A stretch of 20,571 nucleotides of DNA from Bacteroidales bacterium (GCA_016285615.1 JAEERB010000028.1:1-20571), one strand, 5' to 3'; counted from the stretch's first letter, positions 10,594-18,725 are shown. Notes: a model not told the origin generated them from the letters alone. Translations and numbers: made by a program.

Positions 10594-12879
10594 ATGGCAA
10601 AAAAAGACAACAATCAAAATCGCTTCAGGTGGAAGATGAAGTTGGTGTACGGCATGGCGCTGTTGCTGGGCGTGATGTGCTGTCTTAAAATACTCCATCT
10701 TGTGATATTCCAACGCACTATTTTCGAGGGCTCTTCCGATCGTTGTCTCGACAAAACCGAGGAAAATTGGAAGGATTCTCCCTTGGCGCAAGATACCACT
10801 TGCAACTGCTTTGTGATCAACAATGACGTAAAGCCGATAAGAGGTGAAATCTTCGATGATCAAGGTCGCTTGCTGTCGGGCAACTTTACCGTGTTCGATG
10901 TGACAGTGGATGGCACCCGCCTGCAGCCGAAAGTTAAGCAAATTGGTAAGATTAAGACAGTTAACGATACTATTTATTGTGGTAATGGTCGGAACATCTC
11001 TCGCAATGGGGAGCCTGCCAAGGTGAATGCGCTCATCCAAGAGTTGGCAGAAGCCTTTTATCAGCATTTTCACTATAGATTTCCCAATAAGAGCGTGACT
11101 TTCTACAAACAGCAGTTCACCAAGGCCATCAAGGATTGCAAGAACGTTTTTATCCTTGGCTCTAACATTACCAAAGAAACGCAGTGGGTGACTGCCGCAG
11201 ATACGGCTTTCATCAAGACTTTACCGCTGTTGGGTCGTAAGAAGCAAAGTGTGCTCAACTGCTCACAAGCCACCGTGCGTATCAATCCCTACGGTGAAAT
11301 GGCTCGTCGTACCATCGGCCTCTATACCGATAACCAGAAGTTTGGTGTGGAAAATGCTTTCAACTCATACCTATACGGTGAGAATGGCAGTCGTAAGTAT
11401 GTGGTTTACAATAGGGCACGCATCCCGCTGGGCGACTATGTGGAACCTACGGAGGGCTACAATGTGCATACGACCATCAATCTTGAAATGCAGAATATTG
11501 TGCATAACGAGCTACAGAAGACATTGATAAGCAGTATGGCCGAATGGGGATGTGCTGTGGTGATGGAGACGGCTACGGGTGAAATCAAGGCCATTGCCAA
11601 CCTGACGCGAGATGAGAAAAATGAAAATGTCTATCGCGATGGGGTGCACAATTACTTGCTGACAGCCATGGTGGAGCCAGGTTCCACTTTCAAGTTGGCA
11701 TCGCTATTGGCTTATCTTGAGAATGTAAAAGACGATACAACACGTATTTATCCCGTGATGGCTCATACTTTCTCGGTGCCCAATCGGAGTGGAACACGTG
11801 TAAACAAGTATTTCAAGGTGGATAAACCCGGGCATGCCGAAGAACAGGGCAAGCCGATAGATGTGTTCCAACGCTCTTCCAATGTGGGCATTGCTTCAAT
11901 GATTTTCGATGTCTATTCATATAATGGTTATAAACAGTATCTGAATAAGATAGATTCGATGTTTATCACCACTTCCTTCTCTACGCAACTTGGCAAAGTG
12001 AATGCACCGGCTATTAAGCGAAATGCGAAAGACTTCCATAGTTATTATAATGCATGTTTTGGTGCCGGCTTCAGTATGACGCCCGTGCAGACATTAGTGT
12101 ATTATAATGCCGTGGCCAATGGCGGTAAGATGATTCTTCCTCTGTTTGTGAAATATATTACCAATCAGGAGGATACGATTGAACGTTTTGAGGCCGAAGT
12201 GATTAACGAGCAGTTCTGCAAGCCATCTACCATCAGCAGAGCTCGTAAGTATTTGGAGGCAGTTGTTTATGGTGACCATGGAACGGCTCGTGGCTACAGG
12301 GATCCTGCCTTCCGCTTTGCCGGTAAAACCGGTACCCGCGACATTTGGAATGAAGCACTTGGTCAGTACGACTACCATAAAAATAGTGTCTCTTTCTGCG
12401 GCTATTTCCCTGCCGACAAGCCCAAATATACCTGTCTGGTGTTCATGTACAATGTGCCTCAGAAGAGCTATGTGGCTGTGGGAGTTTTTGCTCGCATTGC
12501 CAAGGCTATCCTCAATTCGGCCAGCTACAGCGCAGTACAGAGCATCGACCAGAGCAAGGATAAAACGCTGCCTGCCGTACCTTTCTTGCAGCCTGCACAG
12601 TTGCAGACTATCCTTACCGATTGGCAGATACCGATGAAAGTGCCTTCAGGTTCACCTTACGTGACAGCCTTCCGCGATAATAACAACCAACCGCAACTGA
12701 AAAGTGTCAATTTCGATTCTAAGCAGCCTCTGCCCAATGTTATGAATATGCTGGCCTCGGACGCCGTGTACGAACTGAGTCGCAAAGGCTATAAGACACG
12801 CCTCGTGGGTTGTGGCATTGTCAGACGCACCGAAGTGGACGCAGCCACGAAGACGGTAATATTATATCTAAGTAATTAA
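10594..12879 (+). CDS. ftsI: FtsI / PBP3, septal peptidoglycan transpeptidase with PASTA domain
   Basis: A 761-residue class B penicillin-binding protein that cross-links septal peptidoglycan in the periplasm. One membrane helix lies at about 16-38. The PBP dimerisation domain follows (RGEIFDDQGRLLSGNF). The transpeptidase motifs are S364-T-F-K367 (nucleophile in EPGSTFKLAS), S428-S-N430 and K578-T-G580 (GKTGTRD), all intact. The C-terminus (about 711-761, LPNVMNMLASDAVYEL) is PASTA-like. The start is taken at ATG 10594 (MAKKDNNQN); a TTG 18 nt earlier is less likely. It lies between ftsL and murE, as in canonical dcw clusters. It is longer than E. coli FtsI (588), as expected for Bacteroidetes versions. 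Confidence 0.94.
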   Translation: MAKKDNNQNRFRWKMKLVYGMALLLGVMCCLKILHLVIFQRTIFEGSSDRCLDKTEENWKDSPLAQDTTCNCFVINNDVKPIRGEIFDDQGRLLSGNFTVFDVTVDGTRLQPKVKQIGKIKTVNDTIYCGNGRNISRNGEPAKVNALIQELAEAFYQHFHYRFPNKSVTFYKQQFTKAIKDCKNVFILGSNITKETQWVTAADTAFIKTLPLLGRKKQSVLNCSQATVRINPYGEMARRTIGLYTDNQKFGVENAFNSYLYGENGSRKYVVYNRARIPLGDYVEPTEGYNVHTTINLEMQNIVHNELQKTLISSMAEWGCAVVMETATGEIKAIANLTRDEKNENVYRDGVHNYLLTAMVEPGSTFKLASLLAYLENVKDDTTRIYPVMAHTFSVPNRSGTRVNKYFKVDKPGHAEEQGKPIDVFQRSSNVGIASMIFDVYSYNGYKQYLNKIDSMFITTSFSTQLGKVNAPAIKRNAKDFHSYYNACFGAGFSMTPVQTLVYYNAVANGGKMILPLFVKYITNQEDTIERFEAEVINEQFCKPSTISRARKYLEAVVYGDHGTARGYRDPAFRFAGKTGTRDIWNEALGQYDYHKNSVSFCGYFPADKPKYTCLVFMYNVPQKSYVAVGVFARIAKAILNSASYSAVQSIDQSKDKTLPAVPFLQPAQLQTILTDWQIPMKVPSGSPYVTAFRDNNNQPQLKSVNFDSKQPLPNVMNMLASDAVYELSRKGYKTRLVGCGIVRRTEVDAATKTVILYLSN

Positions 12880-12997
12880 CAATTAATAATTTACAATTTA
12901 TAATTTATAATTAGAAAAACCAAACCATAACCAACCATTAACCAAACCAAACCTTTAACTCTCATCTCTCCACTTTAAATTAAAACCTTTTTGATAC
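12880..12997 (+). other. G-poor spacer before murE
   Basis: The spacer begins with aattaacaatt/aatttataatt words like those upstream of UXS, then turns into an A/C-rich tract of repeated ACCAAACC and ACCATAACC words with almost no G up to the GTG start. No hairpin terminator or promoter box is evident, so it is likely an unstructured leader within the operon. Confidence 0.5.
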
Positions 12998-14464
12998 GTG
13001 AAAAAACTTGTTGTTTTACTGCCATCGTTGCAGAAATATGAAATTGTAGGTAATGCGGATATTGAAATATCTGCTATTGAGTTTGATACGCGGAAAATCC
13101 AGCGTGACGACTCCCTCGCTGCAGTGCCTTTGTATGTGGCTCAGCGCGGTACCCAAACCGATGGACATAAGTATATTCCGCAGTCCATCGCTGCAGGTGC
13201 AGGTGCTGTGGTTTGCGAAGAACTACCCGCTGAGGTGAATCCTGCCGTGACTTACATTGTGGTGCCCGACTCATCGATTGCACTTGGCCGTTTGGCTTCC
13301 GCATTTTACGATTATCCTAGTCGCCAGCTGAAGTTGGTGGGCATCACCGGCACCAATGGCAAAACCACAACCGTGACGCTGTTGCATCGCTTGCTTAGCG
13401 ACCTCGGTTGCCATGTGGGTATGCTCTCCACCATCGTCAACAAGGTGGGCGACAAGGTGGTTCCTGCCACGCACACGACGCCCGATGCGGTGGAGTTAAA
13501 CAGTCTGTTGCGCCAGATGGTGGACGATGGTTGTGAATATTGCTTTATGGAAGTAAGTTCGCATTCTATTTGTCAGCATCGTATTGAGGGCTTGCATTTT
13601 ACGGGCGGCATTTTCAGCAATATCACCCATGATCATCTCGATTTCCACAAGACTTTTGCCAACTATATCAAAGCAAAAAAGGCATTCTTCGATAACCTTC
13701 CCGACACTGCTTTTGCACTGACCAACATTGATGATAAAAACGGCAAAGTGATGGTTCAGGAGACGCATGCCACCGTGCATACTTATAGCTTGATGGCACA
13801 TGCCGACTTCAAAGGACGTATCATCGACAATGCCTTTGAAGGCTTGCAGATGTCCATTAACAACAAAGAAGCCTATTTCAAACTATGCGGACGATTTAAC
13901 GCCTATAACCTGTTGGCTATTTATGGCACGGCCGTTCTGTTGGGCTTCGAACCGATGGAGGTACTTGCGAAAATGAGTGCCTTGAATCCCGCTGCCGGTC
14001 GCTTCCAGCTGCTGCGCAACGACCGCAAGTGCACGGCTGTCATCGACTACGCTCACACGCCTGATGCGCTGAAAAATGTGCTGATGACCATCCGCGACAT
14101 CACCAAGCCCGAGGTGGAAGTGATTACCGTGGTGGGTTGTGGTGGCGACCGCGATGCACTCAAGCGTCCCGTGATGGCGGAAATTGCTTGTACATACAGC
14201 CATAAGGTGATTCTGACATCCGACAATCCACGCACCGAAGATCCTAACAAGATTCTGGAGGATATGCAGAAAGGTATCCCCGCCGACTTCAAGCGCAATG
14301 TGCTGGTCATTGAGAACCGCCGCGAGGCCATCAAGACTGCTTGCATGATGCTTGCCGACGGCGGCGTGCTGCTCGTTGCAGGCAAAGGCCACGAAAACTA
14401 TCAGGAAATCAATCATGTAAAGCACCATTTCGACGACACCGAAGTGGTGAAGGAATTCTTGTAA
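12998..14464 (+). CDS. murE: MurE, UDP-MurNAc-tripeptide synthetase (meso-DAP-adding)
   Basis: The 488-residue cytoplasmic ligase adds the third amino acid to UDP-MurNAc-L-Ala-D-Glu with ATP. The P-loop GTNGKTTT is at 118-125. HTTPDAVELN, EVSSHSICQHRIEGL and the HDHLDFH motif follow, with a carbamylatable lysine in YIKAKKAFF. D409-N-P-R412 is the meso-diaminopimelate selectivity motif. The C-terminal VAGKGHENYQ is typical. The start is GTG at 12998, since no ATG fits and MKKLVVLLP is the usual opening. The 118-nt spacer upstream is A/C-rich and nearly free of G. mraY follows after 39 nt. Confidence 0.95.
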   Translation: MKKLVVLLPSLQKYEIVGNADIEISAIEFDTRKIQRDDSLAAVPLYVAQRGTQTDGHKYIPQSIAAGAGAVVCEELPAEVNPAVTYIVVPDSSIALGRLASAFYDYPSRQLKLVGITGTNGKTTTVTLLHRLLSDLGCHVGMLSTIVNKVGDKVVPATHTTPDAVELNSLLRQMVDDGCEYCFMEVSSHSICQHRIEGLHFTGGIFSNITHDHLDFHKTFANYIKAKKAFFDNLPDTAFALTNIDDKNGKVMVQETHATVHTYSLMAHADFKGRIIDNAFEGLQMSINNKEAYFKLCGRFNAYNLLAIYGTAVLLGFEPMEVLAKMSALNPAAGRFQLLRNDRKCTAVIDYAHTPDALKNVLMTIRDITKPEVEVITVVGCGGDRDALKRPVMAEIACTYSHKVILTSDNPRTEDPNKILEDMQKGIPADFKRNVLVIENRREAIKTACMMLADGGVLLVAGKGHENYQEINHVKHHFDDTEVVKEFL

Positions 14465-14503
14465 ACAATTAAACAATTCAACACCATAACCCATTAACCT
14501 ATT

Positions 14504-15760
14504 ATGTTATATTCTCTTTTTAATTGGCTCGAAAAAATGGATGTGCCTGGCGCCGGTATGGTCAAATACATCTCCTTCCGGTCGGCGATGGCAGTCATCC
14601 TGTCGCTCATCATCTCGATGATTGTGGGCAAGTATTTGATTCGTCTGCTCCGCAAAAAGCAGATCGGCGAGACCGTCCGCGACCTTGGACTGGCGGGACA
14701 GATGGAAAAGCAAGGCACGCCAACTATGGGTGGTCTGATTATCTTAGCAGCCATCCTTATTCCCGTGTTGCTGTTCAACGATCTGACCAACGTCTACGTA
14801 CAACTGATGATTTTCTCGACGCTCTGGTTGGGTGCGCTCGGCTTCGTGGATGATTATATCAAAGTATTCCGCAAGAACAAAAAAGGATTGCCAGGTAAGG
14901 CCAAAATTGTTGGACAAGTGGTACTTGGCTTGGTGGTGGGCTTGGTGATGTATTTCCATCCCGACGTGGTGATCAAAGAGAAAAGTTCAACGGTGGTGCC
15001 TTACACACAGACCGAGAACATCTTCGCCGCCGAGAATGCCGACAATACCACATCGACCTACTCGTTCAGCGAAGCCAAGCATTCGACTAAAACCACGATT
15101 CCTTTTGTCAAAAATCACGAATTCGATTATGCATGGCTTACAGCATGGTTGGGCGATGAGGACGGCAAGTGGTCCTTCCTGCTCTTCATTCCCATCGTCA
15201 TCTTTATCATTGCTGCTGTCTCCAACGGTGCTAATCTCACCGACGGCTTGGACGGCTTGGCGACGGGCACTTCGTCCATTATTGGGGCGACAATAGCCAT
15301 TTTTGCCTATGTCTCAGGTAATGCGGTATTTGCCAATTATTTGGATATCATGTATATACCCAATATCGGCGAACTGGTGATTTTCATGGCGGCGATGTTC
15401 GGTGCCTGCATGGGTTTCTATTGGTGGAACTGTTACCCGGCGCAAGTGTTCATGGGCGACACGGGCAGTCTGATGCTGGGCGGCATCATTGCCGTATCTT
15501 GCATCATCATCCGCAAAGAGTTACTGTTGCCCATCCTCTGCGGTATATTCCTTGTGCAGTCGCTCTCAGTCATCATCCAAGTGACCTATTTCAAGATTAC
15601 CAAGAAAAAGTATGGTGAAGGCCGCCGACTCTTCCTCATGTCACCTTTGCATCATCACTATCAGAAAAAAGGATTCCATGAAGCCAAGATTGTACAGCGC
15701 TTCATCATCGTCGGCATCATCTTAGCAGTATTTACAGTAGTAACCTTAAAAATCAGATAA
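14504..15760 (+). CDS. mraY: MraY, phospho-MurNAc-pentapeptide transferase
   Basis: The 418-residue inner-membrane enzyme transfers phospho-MurNAc-pentapeptide to undecaprenyl phosphate, making lipid I. About ten membrane helices are visible. Signatures are KQGTPTMGG (69-77), the Mg-binding D116-D117 in [19 protein letters not shown] (244-253), FMGDTGSL and the histidine motif [11 protein letters not shown] hydrophilic stretch of about 55 residues (152-206) between membrane segments makes it longer than E. coli MraY (360), which I regard as usual for Bacteroidetes. The 39-nt spacer before the ATG lacks G and repeats the ACCATAACC/CCATTAACC words seen before murE. Its stop is 2 nt from the next gene. 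Confidence 0.96.
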   Translation: MLYSLFNWLEKMDVPGAGMVKYISFRSAMAVILSLIISMIVGKYLIRLLRKKQIGETVRDLGLAGQMEKQGTPTMGGLIILAAILIPVLLFNDLTNVYVQLMIFSTLWLGALGFVDDYIKVFRKNKKGLPGKAKIVGQVVLGLVVGLVMYFHPDVVIKEKSSTVVPYTQTENIFAAENADNTTSTYSFSEAKHSTKTTIPFVKNHEFDYAWLTAWLGDEDGKWSFLLFIPIVIFIIAAVSNGANLTDGLDGLATGTSSIIGATIAIFAYVSGNAVFANYLDIMYIPNIGELVIFMAAMFGACMGFYWWNCYPAQVFMGDTGSLMLGGIIAVSCIIIRKELLLPILCGIFLVQSLSVIIQVTYFKITKKKYGEGRRLFLMSPLHHHYQKKGFHEAKIVQRFIIVGIILAVFTVVTLKIR

Positions 15761-15762
15761 TT

Positions 15763-16314
15763 ATGGCAGCGCAAAGACCTTTACAATATAATGTTTATCA
15801 AAGTGGCACTTCTTCCACTAACACGTTGGCACAAAGCTTAATAAATATTCGTCAGAAGAATCTCAACGAGAATGTGGTTTCCTATCTGGATGGCAGCGGT
15901 CACAAGTTGGAATATGTGAAAACCATCAATGGGGTGGATTTCATCAACGACTCATGCTCGCAGACAGCCAATGCCGTGTGGTATGCACTCGACAGCATGA
16001 CCAAGCGCGTGACCTGGATCATGTCGATGGATAAAGTGGAGACTTTCACCGACGACTTGCTGGATATCATAGAAGAGAAAGTGGGAACCATTGTTCTTCA
16101 TGGCGTTTATAATACGGCCATTATAGAGTTCTTCACGGAGTTAGGCAAGCAGGTTTTGTTTTCGATGAATATGGAAGAAGCCGTCCGTACAGCTTTCTAC
16201 AATACCAATCCTGGCAGCGTGGTGCTCTTCTCGCCGGGCGTGGCTTGTCATGGCGATTATCCGTCATACCGCGAGCGTGGCGACAAGTTCAAAGAAGCGA
16301 TTGCGCAGTTGTAA
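15763..16314 (+). CDS. Truncated, probably inactive MurD C-terminal domain protein
   Basis: The 183-residue ORF occupies the murD position but covers only the end of the MurD central domain and the whole C-terminal domain. NVYQS (10-14) aligns with the HN-YNSLAA segment and DGSGHKLEYVKTINGVDFINDS (43-64) with the MurD linker and C-domain start. Active-site motifs are altered: the DSKATN lysine/threonine motif reads DSCSQT (63-68), the GG-DKG loop reads SMDKV, and the SP--ASFD motif reads SPGVACHGD. Flanking structural residues, such as NAVWYAL and the YRERGDKFKEA end, are kept. The P-loop half is missing, so it cannot be a D-glutamate ligase by itself. The frame is open and begins 2 nt after mraY, so it is probably expressed. 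It may be a decayed duplicate or a repurposed domain; a full murD must lie elsewhere. Confidence 0.75.
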   Translation: MAAQRPLQYNVYQSGTSSTNTLAQSLINIRQKNLNENVVSYLDGSGHKLEYVKTINGVDFINDSCSQTANAVWYALDSMTKRVTWIMSMDKVETFTDDLLDIIEEKVGTIVLHGVYNTAIIEFFTELGKQVLFSMNMEEAVRTAFYNTNPGSVVLFSPGVACHGDYPSYRERGDKFKEAIAQL

Positions 16315-16318
16315 AGAA

Positions 16319-16996
16319 CTATTCCTCAAGTAGATCGGGGCGGCGTTGGCGCGTGCGTTCAAACTGCTGCTCCAGTTTCCATTCGGCAATGAGGCGATCG
16401 TTGCCCGACAGCAATACATCGGGCACTTTGTGACCTTGGTAGTCGGCGGGACGGGTATAGACTGGCGCCGACAGCAGTCCGTCTTGGAAGGAGTCGGAGA
16501 GGGCGGAGGTCTCATCGTTGAGCACACCGGGGATGACGCGTGCCACGGCATCCACAATGGCCATGGCGGCAATTTCGCCACCCGAGAGGACAAAATCGCC
16601 CATGCTAATCTCTTCAGTGATAAACAGTTCGCGTACCCGCTCGTCCACACCTTTGTAGTGGCCGCAGAGTATCATAATGTTCTCCTTGAGCGACAGGGCG
16701 TTGGCCTTATGCTGGTCGAAGGTTTTGCCGTCCGGAGCCATGAAAAGGATGGCGTCGTAGTGGCGTTGGGCCTTCAAAGCCTCGATGCAGCGGGCGATGG
16801 GCTCAATCATCATCACCATGCCTGCGCCGCCACCAAAGGGATAGTCGTCCACACGGTGGTGTTTGTCGGTGGAATATTGGCGGATGTCGTGCAATCCCAC
16901 CTCCAGCAGGTTGCGGTCAAGTGCCTTTTTGACAATCGATTGGGAGAGGATGCCCGTGAACATATCCGGGAAAAGAGTCAGTATGTCGATTCGCAT
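16319..16996 (-). CDS. trmD: TrmD, tRNA (guanine37-N1)-methyltransferase
   Basis: The 225-residue SPOUT-class enzyme methylates G37 of tRNAs next to the anticodon, preventing frameshifting. It opens with [30 protein letters not shown] (46-62) and the trefoil-knot motifs [10 protein letters not shown] (111-120) and [11 protein letters not shown] (131-141) follow; D134 corresponds to the catalytic aspartate of E. coli TrmD (D169). Length is on the short side of the family but complete. It ends 4 nt from the convergent MurD-like ORF and starts 2 nt after the O-methyltransferase stop, so those two genes form one transcript. The usual rpsP-rimM-rplS neighbours are absent. Confidence 0.96.
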   Translation of the reverse strand: MRIDILTLFPDMFTGILSQSIVKKALDRNLLEVGLHDIRQYSTDKHHRVDDYPFGGGAGMVMMIEPIARCIEALKAQRHYDAILFMAPDGKTFDQHKANALSLKENIMILCGHYKGVDERVRELFITEEISMGDFVLSGGEIAAMAIVDAVARVIPGVLNDETSALSDSFQDGLLSAPVYTRPADYQGHKVPDVLLSGNDRLIAEWKLEQQFERTRQRRPDLLEE

Positions 16997-16998
16997 AG

Positions 16999-17643
16999 CT
17001 ATAATTTTTCAATACACAGGATGCCGTCGCGGAAGGGCAGGAGTAGGTTGCGCACGCGCGGGTCTTGCTGCACACGGTCGTTGAAGGCCATGATGGCGTG
17101 CGTGTCCTTGTCGTTACTTTTTACCTCTTCCACCACTTTGCCGTTCCATAACACATTGTCGATGAGCAATAAGCCGCCGGTTGCCACTTGCGGTAGGATG
17201 AGATCATAATAGCCGTCGTATTCGGTTTTCTCGGCGTCGATGAATACCAAGTCCCAAGCGTGGGGCAGGGTGGGGATGATATCCAAGGCGTTGCCGATGT
17301 GGAGTTGCAGTTGGTTGCGGAATGGCGACTGGCTGAAGTTTTGGAGGATAGTCTCTTCCAGTTCCTCGTCTATCTCGATAGTGTCGAGGGTGCCGTCGGG
17401 GGTGAGCCCTTCGGCGAGGCAGAGGGCCGAGTAGCCCGTGAAGGTGCCGATTTCGAGGATGTGCTTCGGCTGTTTGAGGCGTGCGATGAGCGAGAGAAAT
17501 GCCCCTTGCAGCGGCCCCGACACCATACGCGGGTTCAGGTTGTGCAGGTGCGTGGCGCGGTTGATGCGGTAGAGCAGGTCGCTCTCGGGGGTGGTGTGTT
17601 CCTCCGAATACTCTTCAATGTCCTGTGAAACGAGGTTGAACAT
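16999..17643 (-). CDS. SAM-dependent O-methyltransferase (Methyltransf_3 / YrrM-TrmR type)
   Basis: A 214-residue class-I methyltransferase of the catechol/caffeoyl-CoA type. SAM motif I is EIGTFTGYS (64-72). Acidic loop IEIDEE follows. D136 in [10 protein letters not shown] and D162-N163 in LLIDNVLW are the metal-binding residues typical of this family. Bacterial members include B. subtilis YrrM/TrmR, which methylates 5-hydroxyuridine-34 of tRNA. The tight pairing with trmD (2-nt gap) makes a tRNA role attractive, but this is inference; a small-molecule substrate remains possible. A perfect -7 box lies about 20 nt before the ATG. Confidence 0.85.
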   Translation of the reverse strand: MFNLVSQDIEEYSEEHTTPESDLLYRINRATHLHNLNPRMVSGPLQGAFLSLIARLKQPKHILEIGTFTGYSALCLAEGLTPDGTLDTIEIDEELEETILQNFSQSPFRNQLQLHIGNALDIIPTLPHAWDLVFIDAEKTEYDGYYDLILPQVATGGLLLIDNVLWNGKVVEEVKSNDKDTHAIMAFNDRVQQDPRVRNLLLPFRDGILCIEKL

Positions 17644-17662
17644 GATGATTGTGATATGGGTG

Positions 17663-17670
17663 CAAAATTA
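17663..17670 (-). promoter_or_regulatory. -7 box of the O-methyltransferase/trmD promoter
   Basis: The minus strand reads TAATTTTG, an exact TAnnTTTG match, predicting transcription start about 13 nt before the methyltransferase ATG. No -33 box of good quality is visible. Confidence 0.55.
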
Positions 17671-17772
17671 CGACAAATTCCGTAATGTGGAATGTTATTT
17701 TCCCATTGTGTCACGTTGTATCGTAACATATTGGAAAATATCCATCATATCATCATATCATGTTGTGCATAT

Positions 17773-17809
17773 TATATCAGCCCACGGACGTTGCCCATGG
17801 GCTGATATA
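17773..17809. repeat. 12-bp inverted repeat hairpin
   Basis: TATATCAGCCCA (17773-17784) pairs perfectly with TGGGCTGATATA (17798-17809) around a 13-nt loop. It is the outermost element of the left repeat cluster of the RAYT locus. It has no long T-tract, so a terminator role is possible but not clear. Confidence 0.75.
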
Positions 17810-17812
17810 TGC

Positions 17813-17895
17813 ACGGCTTACAGCCGTTGCAAAGGCGCCGGCTGTAAGTCGGCGTGTATATGAGCGGTGGGGCAACGCCTCACCGCGAAATGATG
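17813..17895. repeat. Left REP-like module beside the RAYT gene
   Basis: Three palindromes in a row: ACGGCT-TAC-AGCCGT (17813-17827), CGCCGG...TCGGCG (17836-17854) and a 10-bp stem with AAC loop at 17864-17886. The first and second also pair with each other (CGGCTTACAGCCG against CGGCTGTAAGTCG). Positions 17836-17895 are identical base for base to 18980-19039. Confidence 0.85.
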
Positions 17896-17909
17896 CATAA
17901 CAATATTTG

Positions 17910-17924
17910 AGGCCTGAAGGGCCG
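17910..17924. repeat. Left copy of a 15-bp inverted repeat bracketing the RAYT gene
   Basis: AGGCCTGAAGGGCCG, seven bases beyond the transposase stop codon. Its exact reverse complement lies at 18629-18643, on the far side of the gene. The word is itself partly palindromic (GGCC-TGAAG-GGCC). Confidence 0.8.
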
Positions 17925-17930
17925 GTGCAA

Positions 17931-18386
17931 TTAATCGCGAAAAAGATAATTTATATCATATTCAACATGATGTTTGTCCAGCAATTGTACATATTCGTTT
18001 TCGAATGATTTTTGTTTGTGATGTTTTTCTTGATTTTGTATATATCTGATGACCCTTTCTCGTATGGATTCGCTTACCGAAAAAATTCCATATCCTCCTT
18101 GCCAAGCAAAAAAATTGTAGTAGGGTCCCAGGGTTTTGAGCCAACGACTACTGCTAGTTTTGACTTTTTCGATGATTTTGGCTATGGTGTAATTGCGAGA
18201 CAAGGCAAAGAGTAAATGCACATGATTGCCAACTCCATTGATGCAAATTGGAATACAGTCAAATTCTTTTAATACTCCACCCATGTATCGGAAAAGAGGC
18301 TGTCTGTCGTTCGGGCGGATTGTAGGACTTGTATATCGTATATGCCAGACAGCATGCACCCAGACTCTTGATAAAGATTGTGGCAT
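17931..18386 (-). CDS. RAYT-like (REP-associated tyrosine) transposase, Y1/HUH family
   Basis: A complete 151-residue transposase of the IS200-like Transposase_17 fold. The HUH metal motif is H55-V-H57 in GNHVHLLFAL. The catalytic tyrosine is most likely Y115 in VIRYIQNQEKHH, followed by the Gln/Lys-rich helix typical of these enzymes. WQGGYGIFSVS (95-105) is strongly conserved in Bacteroidetes members. The frame is intact. It is not accompanied by TnpB and has no IS200 left/right ends of the usual kind. Instead it is flanked on both sides by REP-like palindromes, including a perfectly shared 60-bp module, which is the hallmark of domesticated RAYTs. Such enzymes nick single-stranded DNA at REP hairpins. 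No convincing -7 box is seen upstream. Confidence 0.85.
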   Translation of the reverse strand: MPQSLSRVWVHAVWHIRYTSPTIRPNDRQPLFRYMGGVLKEFDCIPICINGVGNHVHLLFALSRNYTIAKIIEKVKTSSSRWLKTLGPYYNFFAWQGGYGIFSVSESIRERVIRYIQNQEKHHKQKSFENEYVQLLDKHHVEYDINYLFRD

Positions 18387-18628
18387 GATTTTTTTCTTAC
18401 AAAGAAAAATAAAAAATTTTCAATATGCAATAGATAAATTATTGAATTTTAACGATTTAAAAATATGGTATTTTGTGTTAAATAATGGATGAACTGTGTC
18501 AGAAATCTTTCAAAAATGGAAGAATAGCATTATGGGGTAAAATGGGTGTGTTCCGATATTGGAGTTGAAATTTCGGAATATTTTGATCGATTGATGGGCA
18601 AAATGAAATTATTAGGCATGGATTATGT
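18387..18628. other. A/T-rich region upstream of the RAYT gene
   Basis: About 240 bp with no supported gene, no good Bacteroidetes -7 box on the minus strand and no strong hairpin. It separates the transposase start from the right-hand repeat cluster. Confidence 0.6.
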
Positions 18629-18643
18629 CGGCCCTTCAGGCCT
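18629..18643. repeat. Right copy of the 15-bp inverted repeat
   Basis: CGGCCCTTCAGGCCT is the exact reverse complement of 17910-17924. It opens the right-hand repeat cluster about 240 bp upstream of the transposase start. Confidence 0.8.
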
Positions 18644-18689
18644 TTGGGGCGGGGCTTTTGATTCCTTGATGATGCCCCTTGATTTTCCT

Positions 18690-18725
18690 AGGACGATGCC
18701 CTGAAATACCCAGGACGATGCCCTG
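18690..18725. repeat. Two direct copies of AGGACGATGCCCTG
   Basis: AGGACGATGCCCTG occurs at 18690-18703 and 18712-18725. A third copy with one change is at 18861-18874 inside the second tandem unit. The second copy forms the hairpin CCCAGG/CCTGGG (18709-18727). Confidence 0.75.

Noticed and set aside
13883..14494. 203-codon open frame on the minus strand
   Set aside because: Antisense shadow of murE, which has all expected motifs.
16312..16321. Bidirectional terminator between the MurD-like ORF and trmD
   Set aside because: Only 4 nt separate the stops, and no G/C hairpin with T-tract is visible on either side.
16346..17209. 287-codon open frame on the plus strand across trmD and the methyltransferase
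   Set aside because: It is antisense to two genes with clear family motifs, and its translation is low-complexity (Val/His/Gly-rich) with no recognisable domain.
17591..17863. 90-codon open frame on the plus strand running into the left repeat cluster
   Set aside because: It starts antisense to the methyltransferase and ends in palindromic repeats, with no domain.
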